This document shows positions 27,769 to 36,689 of a stretch of 64,000 bases of DNA, in pieces. The DNA comes from Rhodohalobacter barkolensis (lineage in GTDB: Bacteria; Bacteroidota; Rhodothermia; Balneolales; Balneolaceae). Positions within the stretch are counted from its first letter, which is position 1, and the number at the start of each line of letters is the position of its first letter. Under the pieces are notes generated by a model. It saw nothing but the letters and a program-made list of their open reading frames with translations, did not search any database and was not told the origin of the DNA. A program made the position numbers and the translations under genes. The DNA lies in contig NZ_PISP01000003.1 in NCBI RefSeq assembly GCF_002834295.1, forward strand, positions 372,001-436,000, written 5' to 3'.

Positions 27769-29565
27769 CTACTCAACCAGCGCCATTTTTCTAAACTCCT
27801 TATTTTTCTCCACTAGCTCCCCATAACTTCCCTCATCCACAATTTTTCCATCCTTCATTAGATAGAGCCTATCGCAATTTTCAACCGTAGTCAGCCTGTG
27901 GGCAATCATGATAATTGTACGTTCCCCCTTCAGGGTTTCAATAGCCCGGGTAATCTCTTTCTCCGTTATATTGTCCAGCGCGGAGGTCGCTTCATCCATC
28001 ACCAGTACCTGCGGATTGTGATAGAGCGCCCTTGCAATACCCACACGTTGTCGCTGGCCACCCGATATTCGGGTTCCGTTTTCTCCGATCATCGTGTCCA
28101 GACCATTCGGCAGGCGACTCACCATTTCGCTAAGTGATGCAGACTCAATGGCCTCCATTACTTTTTTATCATCGATCTCGTCATCCTGTACACCAAAAGC
28201 GATATTATTTCGAAGCGTTTCATCTGCCAGATATATGGATTGTGGGATATACCCAACATTGATCTGCCAGGCAGAAAGTTTTTCATGAATATTCCTTCCA
28301 TCCACCATTATTTCTCCGCCAGTCGGTTCCAGCAGTCCAAGCAAAAGATCCACAATGGTGGTTTTTCCCGCACCGGACTCACCTACAAATGCGACCGCCT
28401 TTCCCCGCGGAATTTCAAAAGACACTTTGCTTAGCGCTAATTCATCACTTCCCGGATAGCTATAGCTTACACTATCTGCTTTAATCTGCTTTTCAAGAGT
28501 CATCTTTTTACCGCTCTTTCGGTCTTCAAGAAACTGCTTTCTATATTCGGCAAGCTTTGTCAAATCATCATAGATCGGATCAATCGCTACAAGATTATAT
28601 CGAACCGCAGTATACATTGAACTAAGCTGCTGGATAGCAGGCATTAATCTTACGGTTGCCATTGCAAAAAGCGTGAGGATTGGGATTATTGTACTCATCG
28701 CCCGGCCCTGCCAAACCATCAGCGCAGAAATCATCATCATTCCGAGAACCGCTGTTGTTTCCACTACCGGCTTTGGAATTTGCTGAATATATCGAATCCA
28801 GGCAAGTAACCTTGTGCTGTCGTACACTTCTGTTCTGAATTTTTCTATAAAATACTGTTCCCGATTCAGTACCCGTGCATCTTTTATGCCACCCAGCCCC
28901 TGGTTGATCGCCTGGATCATTTTTCTACGATGACCCTGCTCCTGCTCTCCATAGGCCTTCATTTTTTTCTGTGTCAGAAACAGAAAGCTGCCGGCACCAA
29001 TCCCTGAAAAAAGCATTACCACCATGGTTATTAAGGGCTCCATGGTAAACAGGAACAGCAGAATGGAGACAGCCATCAACCCTTCCCGGCTCATTTTCAG
29101 AAGGTTTGTCATGATGTGATTGACAATGATGTTCACTTCACTCGTCAGATTCCGCAGTAGTTCAGAGGTATTTATGCCCAGATGAAAGGTATACGGAGCT
29201 TGCATATAGGAGCTCATTAACCGATGACTGATCATATACCGCCGATTAAAGATAAACCTTGCTTCTACATAGTTGAAGAAGACGATATATATACTCTTGA
29301 GTATGAAAATTCCCACCAGTGCCACTGAACCCCATATTAGCAGATCCCGGTCCGTTGTAATATCAAGGGCAGACCATAGAAACTGTAAAGGCTCATAACC
29401 CAACACCTGTTCCGGAGAGGCCACAATGGATACAAACGCCGGAATCATACCAATCCCAATCACCTCAAGGCCGGCAGCAACCAACATCATCACAAACAGA
29501 ATCGCAACTTTAAACGGGTCTCCCTTGGGCAGTATGTAGAACAGCTTTTTAATTAAGTTCAGCAA
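27769..29565 (-). CDS. ABC transporter / flippase, fused membrane and ATPase domains
   Basis: A 598-residue half-transporter: a six-helix membrane domain (about residues 1-330) followed by an ATPase domain with Walker A GESGAGKTTIVDLLLGL, signature ISGGQRQRVGIARALY, Walker B QVLVMDEATSALD and the switch His in MIAHRL. The layout matches MsbA/PglK lipid-linked oligosaccharide flippases. As no Wzx-type protein is seen in this window, this is the best candidate for moving lipid-linked glycan across the inner membrane. The start is TTG at 29,565, supported by AAAGGA seven bases upstream and by the lack of an in-frame ATG near the N terminus. It is the first gene of block A, facing away from block B. 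Confidence 0.9.
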   Translation of the reverse strand: MLNLIKKLFYILPKGDPFKVAILFVMMLVAAGLEVIGIGMIPAFVSIVASPEQVLGYEPLQFLWSALDITTDRDLLIWGSVALVGIFILKSIYIVFFNYVEARFIFNRRYMISHRLMSSYMQAPYTFHLGINTSELLRNLTSEVNIIVNHIMTNLLKMSREGLMAVSILLFLFTMEPLITMVVMLFSGIGAGSFLFLTQKKMKAYGEQEQGHRRKMIQAINQGLGGIKDARVLNREQYFIEKFRTEVYDSTRLLAWIRYIQQIPKPVVETTAVLGMMMISALMVWQGRAMSTIIPILTLFAMATVRLMPAIQQLSSMYTAVRYNLVAIDPIYDDLTKLAEYRKQFLEDRKSGKKMTLEKQIKADSVSYSYPGSDELALSKVSFEIPRGKAVAFVGESGAGKTTIVDLLLGLLEPTGGEIMVDGRNIHEKLSAWQINVGYIPQSIYLADETLRNNIAFGVQDDEIDDKKVMEAIESASLSEMVSRLPNGLDTMIGENGTRISGGQRQRVGIARALYHNPQVLVMDEATSALDNITEKEITRAIETLKGERTIIMIAHRLTTVENCDRLYLMKDGKIVDEGSYGELVEKNKEFRKMALVE

Positions 29566-29794
29566 AATAGTCCTTTAAATACCTGTTTTTGAGAGCACTT
29601 ACATGCACTAATTTTATCCGTCTCTCAAGGTAAGACCTGAAAACCTTATAATTCAATTTAAATTTCTTAATTGTGGTGCCTTGCAAATAATTGGTTTCTA
29701 ATTATTGTCATAAATTATTGTAATGAATTTTTTCTGATGATATTGACAAATGGTCATAAAAATTTTGGCTAGGCCTCTGAGATCAATCTATACT

Positions 29795-30347
29795 GCATTT
29801 CCTCATGGCAAAAAACACCATCCTGACGGAAAATCCACCTGCTAGATAATGATTCTGTATGGGAGCATATAGACGGCATCGATCTTTCCGAAGACGATCA
29901 TCATAAAATTCGATTACTTCACATTTCCGATCTGATCTGCACCAAATTACTGATCAGTTATGGAGGCGTAGGGCTGTCCCAACCTGCTTTTGCTTGCAGC
30001 CGCTGGAGGAGAGGCTACCAATCTATATGGACGCCGGTCTGTTTATGCTTCACCGGCCCGGGCGCGTCCGCATTATTTCCAACTGTTTCATTGCATCTGG
30101 GCCAGGCAATCCATTATTGGTCAAATTTTATAGGGAGCTCTGCAGCTACTGGAATGATCATAGCTCCCGAAACCTGGGCCAGTTTCGAAGACCGGCAGCG
30201 GAAGTTTGGCTGAGACGGAATGTTAACCGCAACCAAGACTGACCGATGAAAAGCAATCCCCCCTTATATAAACTGACCTGGAAACTGAAAAACCAAACTA
30301 TTACTAAAGGCAACATACTAGATTACTTGATATATTCAGAGGACTGA
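29795..30347 (+). pseudogene. Frameshifted capsular polysaccharide glycosyltransferase (Caps_synth/GT32-like)
   Basis: Reading across frames gives a continuous glycosyltransferase remnant. A segment HLLDNDSVWEHIDGIDLSED runs to DLICTKLLISYGGV in one frame (about 29,844-29,970). A shift follows, then CFCLQPLEERLPIYMDAGLF and SNCFIASGPGNPLLVKFYRE in another frame (to about 30,160), and finally KLTWKLKNQTITKGNILDYL, ending at the stop at 30,345-30,347. The missing piece after YGGV is where the family's W-x-D-A motif should be. Another shift lies in HHPD-K near 29,817. At least three indels make a functional product unlikely. The open frame at 29,994-30,242 is one fragment of this gene. Confidence 0.8.
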
Positions 30348-30615
30348 ATAATTTATCCATACCTTAATACAAAATTATCTGATCTCACATCTAGCAGGAG
30401 TGTTTCCTTCCGCTATAATTAGAATGTACTATTTTTGTTATTGCGTCTTTGATGTCTAATTTTTTGTCTTAAAAATGGCCCTTTGTAAAATGATATGAAT
30501 TCTCATGTGCCTACTCCTTAGATATCATTTTATTTGATATCAATTTTTTCCTGCATGCTTAAAATTTGTGTCAGTGTTCCAATAGCATTTATAATTAATA
30601 AAAAAATGACCTTGA

Positions 30616-31515
30616 ATGAAAAAACTTATCAAGAAATTTTACTCCCACTTTAGAAAGCATCGTGAATCTGATCTATTAAATCATGTTACTAAAAGAACAA
30701 AAGATGTTGTTACACAAGAACTTTTAAAGCAAAAGTTTTTGTGTAACAGTGAAAAACTTCTCAACAATGATTCGCGTAAACAGAAATTGGTTGTATCATT
30801 GACTACCTTTGGCGGAAGGATAAAATCAGCTTATCTACCAATTGAAAGTATTGGTCAACAGTCATTTAAACCGGATGAGATAGTACTCTGGTTGGATCAG
30901 ACCAAATTCAGCAACGAAAACTTGCCCCTATCTTTGAAACGATTGATGAGAAGGGGGTTGAAAGTTAAATATTGCCAGGATCTCGGCCCACACACTAAAT
31001 TGATACATGCACTAAAAGATTATCCTGATGATCTTATTGTTACAATTGATGACGATCATATCTACCCTATGGATATGCTTGAAAACCTCATAATGACTCA
31101 CAAAAAACATCCACGAACTATATGTTGTAATGTGGCACGAAGAATTACGAAAAATGATAACGATGATTACAGTCCATACACCAAGTGGGACAAGTTGCAC
31201 TCGAAAGAATATTGTTCTAATGAATTGCTGCCACTTGGTGTAAACGGAGTTTTGTACTTTCCGGGGTGTTTTGATTCAGAAGTGTTTAATTTCAAAAATA
31301 TAAAAATTTTAGCACCTAAAGCAGATGATATTTGGTTTAAAGCAATGCACCACAAAAACAATGTGAGTTGTATTATCACAGGCGCTTACCCTGTTATTAG
31401 AAGTCAGTTTACACAACTGGAATCTGAGCGTATTGATCCTTTGGCTCAATACAATATGTCAAAAAATGTGAAGCAACTGAAAGATGTTTTTGACTACTAC
31501 GGGTTGACTATATAA
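30616..31515 (+). CDS. GT-A type glycosyltransferase
   Basis: A 299-residue protein with VVSLTTFGGRIKSAYLPIES at the start of a nucleotide-binding domain, PDEIVLWLDQ, and IVTIDDDHIYPMDMLENLI, where DDD is a DxD metal-binding motif (about residues 154-156). NGVLYFPGCFD and PKADDIWFKAM form the acceptor-side region. This pattern is common in capsule-locus glycosyltransferases of unknown specificity. It is the first intact gene of the plus-strand block, just downstream of the broken glycosyltransferase. A 260-bp spacer separates it from the next gene. It probably acts in the cytoplasm on lipid-linked glycan. Confidence 0.75.
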   Translation: MKKLIKKFYSHFRKHRESDLLNHVTKRTKDVVTQELLKQKFLCNSEKLLNNDSRKQKLVVSLTTFGGRIKSAYLPIESIGQQSFKPDEIVLWLDQTKFSNENLPLSLKRLMRRGLKVKYCQDLGPHTKLIHALKDYPDDLIVTIDDDHIYPMDMLENLIMTHKKHPRTICCNVARRITKNDNDDYSPYTKWDKLHSKEYCSNELLPLGVNGVLYFPGCFDSEVFNFKNIKILAPKADDIWFKAMHHKNNVSCIITGAYPVIRSQFTQLESERIDPLAQYNMSKNVKQLKDVFDYYGLTI

Positions 31516-31776
31516 AAAATGTTTTGCTTGTTTTTTTGCTAGTAAATGCATTATTAAACTTCATCAGTTAAGGTAGTTCAGTCAGCTGAGTGGTTTTTTA
31601 CAATACATTAATTTATGTTCCTATTTAAGCTTTACAACACTGGCTACATGCCAGATATATTAGCGTTAATAATATGTAAAATCATGTATAGATGCAGGTT
31701 GAATCAAAATACTAACACAATTTTATAATTATATAACCGAGCTATAATTTGGCAAAAGCCTCAAATACGATATTAA

Positions 31777-33336
31777 ATGTTAAAAATCATAAAAAGAATC
31801 ACTGGTAGAGCTAAAAAAGAATTAACAAAAATTACTAAGTACTTGCGGTTTCACGGGTATCATAATCTCCAAGTACTCAGAAAGACTCTTAGAAAAGGCC
31901 ATAAATCTGACCACATCATCATATGCGGGCCTGATTTAAGAGGTTCGTCCATTCTGCATGACGTCATCAGAAATTGTACTTCAAGTATAAACTTCAGCAG
32001 TAAAAAAAATATTTCAGCTCTTGATACGCAAAGTCTTTTCAAGAAAAGCATTCTAACCTATGAACCCACAGATCTTTTTTCTGTAAATGAAATAGATGAT
32101 CTGTTAAGTAAGTTTAGGAACCTTAAGTTTATTGTAATAATCAGAGACCCAAGAAGCTTACTAACTGAAGTTCATCCAGATATCCCATGGCAGTATTTTC
32201 AGTCTTGGGATTATGGTTTTTATATAGAGCCCAATCAGAGTTTTACAAGACCCGGAGTAGGGAAAGCTTTTAATGAGATAGAAAGGCTTAAAGAAGCTGG
32301 TAAATTTCAATTTAAGATTATTCGCTATGAAGATTTTTTAGAAAAACCTGACGATATACAGGATGAAATCTCCGAATTTGCCGATATTGAATTTTCAAAA
32401 TCTTTTTCAGATTGCTTAACAAATACAGACAAATTCGACAACACTAATTTTGGCTTCATACAGAAAAAAACAGATCAAATATCTAAAGCATGGAAAAGCA
32501 CAGAACATGCCGAACGATTAAACAGATTATCTAAGTTGTTCCCCGATATTCTTGAGTATATAAAAAAACACAATTACCCAATAGATGAAAAAGTAAACGA
32601 TCAAGTACGTACAGATACAAACATAAATAATGGGACTTTAGTCGCTATGCACACTCCCGACAAAGTTTATACTAACGAAGCAAAACGAATGAGGGCATCT
32701 CTTGATCGGCTTGGTATTAAACATTCTGTTGATGAGCTACCGGGTGTAGACAAAATTGCGGGAGTTGAAGATCCTGAAAACTACCCTGATTGGTTTATCC
32801 AAAAACTTGCCAGATATTATAAACCAACATGGCTGAGGAAAAAACGGCAACAAATACGAGGAGCGCTTCTCTATTGCGATGTAGATGCTTTTATCCATAA
32901 AAATCCATGGGAATACTTACACCTTTATGAGGGAGATATGGCAGTTTTTTCCCGACGAAATGGTGATATAAACTCTGGTACAATCTGGATTAATGATACC
33001 GAAGGAGCGAAAGATTTTTTAAAATTATGGGAAAAAAAATGCCTTGAAAAGCGTGCGGAAATTTTTAAATCCTGGCCAAATGTTAAACCATCTCCAAGTG
33101 ACCAGGTCATTCTTACAGAAATTGTAATTGAAAACAATAATTTGGCTAGGTATAAAATTCAAAGATTACCACCATCCATGCTTCACATTTTTCCCTTTGA
33201 TGGTAGTTTTAATGAAGACATCTATATTGAACATTTACAAGCGAGTAGGGTCGCAAAATCTAAAGTATCTCAGGGTACCCGTTTATTAAAGAAAGAGCGC
33301 GATCGTCGTATTATAGAGTTAGAAGATCTATTTTAA
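31777..33336 (+). CDS. Sulfotransferase-glycosyltransferase fusion protein
   Basis: A 519-residue two-domain protein. The N-terminal part (about residues 40-270) looks like a sulfotransferase: HIIICGPDLRGSSILHDVI stands where the PAPS loop lies, and FIVIIRDPRSLLTEV is the RDP 3'-phosphate motif, followed by KIIRYEDFLEKPDDI. The C-terminal part (about 285-519) has VAMHTPDKVYTNEAKRMRAS, LLYCDVDAFIHKNPW with a DxD motif, and SGTIWINDT, as in nucleotide-diphospho-sugar transferases. A single protein could thus add a sugar and sulfate it, or modify a neighbouring residue. The loop lacks the usual K-S/T-G-T, so sulfotransferase activity is less certain than for the gene at 24,067. Confidence 0.72.
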   Translation: MLKIIKRITGRAKKELTKITKYLRFHGYHNLQVLRKTLRKGHKSDHIIICGPDLRGSSILHDVIRNCTSSINFSSKKNISALDTQSLFKKSILTYEPTDLFSVNEIDDLLSKFRNLKFIVIIRDPRSLLTEVHPDIPWQYFQSWDYGFYIEPNQSFTRPGVGKAFNEIERLKEAGKFQFKIIRYEDFLEKPDDIQDEISEFADIEFSKSFSDCLTNTDKFDNTNFGFIQKKTDQISKAWKSTEHAERLNRLSKLFPDILEYIKKHNYPIDEKVNDQVRTDTNINNGTLVAMHTPDKVYTNEAKRMRASLDRLGIKHSVDELPGVDKIAGVEDPENYPDWFIQKLARYYKPTWLRKKRQQIRGALLYCDVDAFIHKNPWEYLHLYEGDMAVFSRRNGDINSGTIWINDTEGAKDFLKLWEKKCLEKRAEIFKSWPNVKPSPSDQVILTEIVIENNNLARYKIQRLPPSMLHIFPFDGSFNEDIYIEHLQASRVAKSKVSQGTRLLKKERDRRIIELEDLF

Positions 33337-33413
33337 ATTTCTAATTTTTTTTCTAATCAATAAATATGCGCCTGTATAAACCCAAAAAAATCACAAATGT
33401 ATTTCTGTTTTAA

Positions 33414-34178
33414 ATGAACTTATTTCATATAACTGCTATAATTCCCGCCCGATATCAATCATCACGCCTGCCCTATAAAATCCTTCATAAACTTGACGGG
33501 AAATCGATGCTTCAATGGGTGCATGAACGTGCGTCTCAATCAGAAGGAATAGATGAAGTAGTCATAGCGACAGACCATGAGCTGATCCAGGAAGAAGCTG
33601 AGCGATTTGGTGCAACCGCAATGATGACCTCTGCAGACCATCAAAGCGGCACAGACAGAATTGCTGAAGCTGCAGAAAAATTTCCCGATGCGGATGTATT
33701 CGTAAATGTACAGGGCGATCAGCCATTCTTAGAATCATCTATGATTGAAAAACTCATTGAACCTTATCGACTGGGGTTAGAGCCGGACATGGCAACACTG
33801 GCCTGCCCGCTTGACCAGCAGGAGATCGGCAACCCAAACACGGTGAAGGTTGCCGTGAACCGGAAGAATATTGCGATGTTTTTTACGCGCTCCCCCATCC
33901 CATATTTTAGAAATCAAGTTGAAGACCTGCCTGTCTACCAGCATGTGGGCCTCTACGCGTACAGCGCTGCTGCGCTACAGAAAATAAGCAGACTAAACGC
34001 ATCCAAATTGGAACTTGCCGAAGGACTTGAACAGATGCGGGCTTTGGAGGAGGGTCTATCCATTTATGTTTCAACCTATGATAAAATGGTACCGGAAATC
34101 AATACCTTGGAAGATCTTGAAAAGGCACAAGAGATGGGATTAATCGATAACTATACACTATATAATAAAGAAGAATGA
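33414..34178 (+). CDS. kdsB: 3-deoxy-manno-octulosonate cytidylyltransferase (CMP-Kdo synthetase)
   Basis: A 254-residue enzyme that joins CTP and Kdo to give CMP-Kdo, the activated donor for LPS inner core and some capsules. IIPARYQSSRLPYKILHKLD is the nucleotide-binding start, VFVNVQGDQPFLE the Mg/substrate loop, and NTVKVAVNRKNIAMFFTRSP the sugar-binding region. Length and start agree with the family. It overlaps kdsA by 4 bases (ATGA type), so the Kdo genes form a tight operon. It acts in the cytoplasm. Confidence 0.96.
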   Translation: MNLFHITAIIPARYQSSRLPYKILHKLDGKSMLQWVHERASQSEGIDEVVIATDHELIQEEAERFGATAMMTSADHQSGTDRIAEAAEKFPDADVFVNVQGDQPFLESSMIEKLIEPYRLGLEPDMATLACPLDQQEIGNPNTVKVAVNRKNIAMFFTRSPIPYFRNQVEDLPVYQHVGLYAYSAAALQKISRLNASKLELAEGLEQMRALEEGLSIYVSTYDKMVPEINTLEDLEKAQEMGLIDNYTLYNKEE

Positions 34179-34972
34179 GTACACAGAGTAACAACCTCTA
34201 CAATCAAATAGAGAGTAAAACAACCTTTATACTGGGGCCATGCGTCATCGAAAGCATCGAGTTGCTGCATACCGTAGCAAAGCAGGTAAATAAGCTTCAA
34301 GATGAAACAGACGCCGTCTTCATTTTTAAATCCTCTTTCGACAAAGCGAACCGAACGGCCGTGACTTCATTTCGCGGACCGGGTCTTGAAAAAGGCCTTG
34401 AGATGCTGGCGGAGGTCAAAGAAGAATACGGCCTTTACATTACGACTGACATTCATGAACCGTACCAAGCAGAAAAGGCGGGTCAAGTAGCAGATATCCT
34501 TCAGATTCCGGCATTTCTGTGCCGGCAAACGGACCTGCTGCTCGCGGCTGCAGAGACCGGAAAAATCGTGAATATCAAAAAAGCACAGTTTCTCTCCGGA
34601 GAAGATATGCTCTATCCGCTTGAAAAAGTGAAGAGCACCGGAAATAACCGGGTGATGCTGACTGAACGGGGAAATATGCACGGGTACAACAACCTGGTGG
34701 TAGATTTCCGAAATATCCCTGACATGATAGAGTATGGCGTACCCGTAGTAATGGATTGTACCCACAGCGTACAGCGTCCCGGGGGGCTGGGTGGCAAAAC
34801 CGGTGGAAACAGAGAATTTGTTCCATATATGGCAAAAGCTGCCAAAGCGTTCGGAGCAAATGCATTTTTTATAGAGACCCATCCCAATCCTGAAATAGCC
34901 AAATCGGACGGGCCGAACATGCTCTTTCTTGATAAGCTTGAACCCTTGATTAAAGAGTTGGTCAAATCATGA
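34175..34972 (+). CDS. kdsA: 3-deoxy-8-phosphooctulonate synthase
   Basis: A 265-residue TIM-barrel synthase that condenses phosphoenolpyruvate with arabinose 5-phosphate to give Kdo 8-phosphate. FILGPCVIES, IFKSSFDKANRTAVTSFRGP, TDIHEPYQ, IPAFLCRQTDLL and VMDCTHSVQRPGG are the expected active-site segments. CVIES near the start includes the Cys seen in metal-dependent forms. Overlaps of 4 bases with kdsB and kdsC show translational coupling. Cytoplasmic; needed for LPS core and possibly for the polymer made here. Confidence 0.96.
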   Translation: MSTQSNNLYNQIESKTTFILGPCVIESIELLHTVAKQVNKLQDETDAVFIFKSSFDKANRTAVTSFRGPGLEKGLEMLAEVKEEYGLYITTDIHEPYQAEKAGQVADILQIPAFLCRQTDLLLAAAETGKIVNIKKAQFLSGEDMLYPLEKVKSTGNNRVMLTERGNMHGYNNLVVDFRNIPDMIEYGVPVVMDCTHSVQRPGGLGGKTGGNREFVPYMAKAAKAFGANAFFIETHPNPEIAKSDGPNMLFLDKLEPLIKELVKS

Positions 34973-35454
34973 CGATACAAGAGAAATGCAGGGAAATTTC
35001 CCTACTGCTCACCGACGTAGACGGTGTTCTTACGGATGGCAAGCTCTACTACTCCCATGAGGGGGAAGCAATGAAGGCCTTCAATATTAAGGATGGGATG
35101 GGTGTTAAGCTATTGCAAAAGTCCGGAATAACAGTTGGAATCGTTACGGGGCGAAAAAGTGATATGGTTACCATACGAGCCTCGGAGTTGGGGATTGAAA
35201 TCGTGCATCAGGGTATAAAAGATAAGGAGAAGACCGTTACGGAAATTATCCACCTTCTTGATATCTCCCCTGCACAAACCGCGTATATCGGCGATGATGT
35301 GAATGATCTGCCGGCGTTCAGCATTGCAGGTCTATCCGCCTGCCCGGCTGATGCAGCCGCAAAAATAAGGGATATTGCGGATTATGTATGTGAAAGCAAA
35401 GGAGGAAGCGGGGCTCTCAGGGAATTTGCAGAATTAATTTTAAACTCAAGATAA
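34969..35454 (+). CDS. kdsC: 3-deoxy-D-manno-octulosonate 8-phosphate phosphatase
   Basis: A 161-residue HAD-superfamily phosphatase of the short KdsC type (tetramer-forming, no cap domain). LLLTDVDGVLTDGKLYYS holds the nucleophile Asp and second Asp, VGIVTGRKSDM is motif II, and YIGDDVNDLPAF motif IV. It removes the phosphate from Kdo 8-phosphate, the step between KdsA and KdsB. It overlaps kdsA by 4 bases and is 57 bases before kdsD. Size matches the family. Confidence 0.95.
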   Translation: MTIQEKCREISLLLTDVDGVLTDGKLYYSHEGEAMKAFNIKDGMGVKLLQKSGITVGIVTGRKSDMVTIRASELGIEIVHQGIKDKEKTVTEIIHLLDISPAQTAYIGDDVNDLPAFSIAGLSACPADAAAKIRDIADYVCESKGGSGALREFAELILNSR

Positions 35455-35511
35455 TGAATAACCTCGAGACAGAGCTAACAGGATGTCAAATAAAAACTCA
35501 GGAGCCATTAA

Positions 35512-36483
35512 ATGCAAAAAAGTAATACTAATAACATACAAGACATGAAGGTTTCAGCTATAAACACTTTAACAATAGAAGCTGACGCTATTACAAGCCT
35601 GATTGACCGATTGGATCAGAGTTTTAATGATGCTGTCTCTTTTATCTTTCAGTCAAAAGGTCGCCTTATTATCACGGGCATGGGGAAATCGGGAGTGATC
35701 GGGATGAAGCTGACGGCTACTTTTTCAAGTACAGGCACGCCATCCTTTTTCCTCCATCCCGCAGAAGCCATTCACGGTGATCTGGGAATGCTGCAGCCCG
35801 ATGATGTTGTACTGGCTCTTTCCTACTCAGGTGAGACAGACGAACTACTGAAAATCGTTCCTTTTTTAAAAGATTACTCATCCGGCCTGGTGGCCATGAC
35901 CGGGAATGCAAACTCCACACTGGCACGAGCCGCTAATCTTCACATTGACGTAAAAGTGGCTAAAGAGGCGTGCCCTAACAATCTTGCACCCACAGCCTCA
36001 ACCACTGCTACGCTTGCCATGGGTGATGCCCTGGCTATAGCCGTTATGGAATTGCGAAACTTTAAACCTGAACAGTTTGCCAGGTATCACCCCGGTGGAT
36101 CATTGGGCCGAAAACTTCTCACAAAAGTTGCCGATATCATGCATTCCAAGAATTTACCTATCGTATCTGCCGATACTCCAATCAAAGAGGTGGTTCAGGC
36201 CATGTCGAATGGCCGAATGGGTTTGGTTATTGTCAGGCAAAATGGTTCATCCCCAACTGGTATTATTACCGACGGAGATCTGCGCCGTGCCATGGAAAAC
36301 AAAGAAGACCGGTTCTTTAGACTGAAGGCAGAGAATATCATGACATCCAATGCTAAAACCATTAAACCGGATATTAAACTAAGTGAAGCAGAACAGATGA
36401 TGAACGAGCTTAAAATATCTGCCTTAATCGTGCAGGACAATAATGAAATTCATGGTGTTGTGCAGATTTTTGATATTCAGTAG
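35512..36483 (+). CDS. kdsD: D-arabinose 5-phosphate isomerase
   Basis: A 323-residue isomerase that converts ribulose 5-phosphate into arabinose 5-phosphate, the first step to Kdo. The SIS domain includes RLIITGMGKSGVIGMKLTAT, HPAEAIHGDLGM, LALSYSGETDE and CPNNLAPTASTTATLAMGDA. Two CBS repeats follow (HSKNLPIVSADTPI and MTSNAKTIKPDIK). The same architecture is seen in E. coli KdsD/GutQ. All four Kdo genes are thus together, an arrangement that makes the block self-sufficient for CMP-Kdo. It is the last of the four; a palindromic repeat element follows. Confidence 0.95.
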   Translation: MQKSNTNNIQDMKVSAINTLTIEADAITSLIDRLDQSFNDAVSFIFQSKGRLIITGMGKSGVIGMKLTATFSSTGTPSFFLHPAEAIHGDLGMLQPDDVVLALSYSGETDELLKIVPFLKDYSSGLVAMTGNANSTLARAANLHIDVKVAKEACPNNLAPTASTTATLAMGDALAIAVMELRNFKPEQFARYHPGGSLGRKLLTKVADIMHSKNLPIVSADTPIKEVVQAMSNGRMGLVIVRQNGSSPTGIITDGDLRRAMENKEDRFFRLKAENIMTSNAKTIKPDIKLSEAEQMMNELKISALIVQDNNEIHGVVQIFDIQ

Positions 36484-36492
36484 AAATATAAA

Positions 36493-36622
36493 GAGTGTCC
36501 CCCTTTGAAGGGGGGGCAATAGGGGGTTGATTCATTTTGGATCAGAAACTAGTAATTGACAGTTCTAAACTTAGAAAGTCATCCCCCGGCTCACTCCGTT
36601 CGTTTCCCCTTCAAAGGGGGAC
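36493..36622. repeat. Inverted-repeat element after kdsD
   Basis: Exact 17-bp inverted copies GTCCCCCTTTGAAGGGG (36,497-36,513) and CCCCTTCAAAGGGGGAC (36,606-36,622) enclose about 92 bases. Each arm can also form its own short hairpin. The composition resembles the element in the fadI-fadJ spacer (CCCCTCTTGAGAGGGG), so it may belong to the same broad REP-like group. It could also act as a transcription stop after kdsD. Confidence 0.8.
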
Positions 36623-36689
36623 TTTTATTTTTATCCGCCCCAGATGGTTGGGGAATTAAACTACTTATAATTAAAGAATTGCTGTTCCA

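Noticed and set aside
29994-30242. An 82-residue plus-strand open frame as an independent gene
   Set aside because: Its sequence continues, across frameshifts, the reading of the glycosyltransferase remnant on both sides; it is a fragment of that pseudogene.
34367-34882. Long minus-strand frames opposite kdsA
   Set aside because: They lie wholly on the other strand of a clearly conserved gene and have no recognisable domain.
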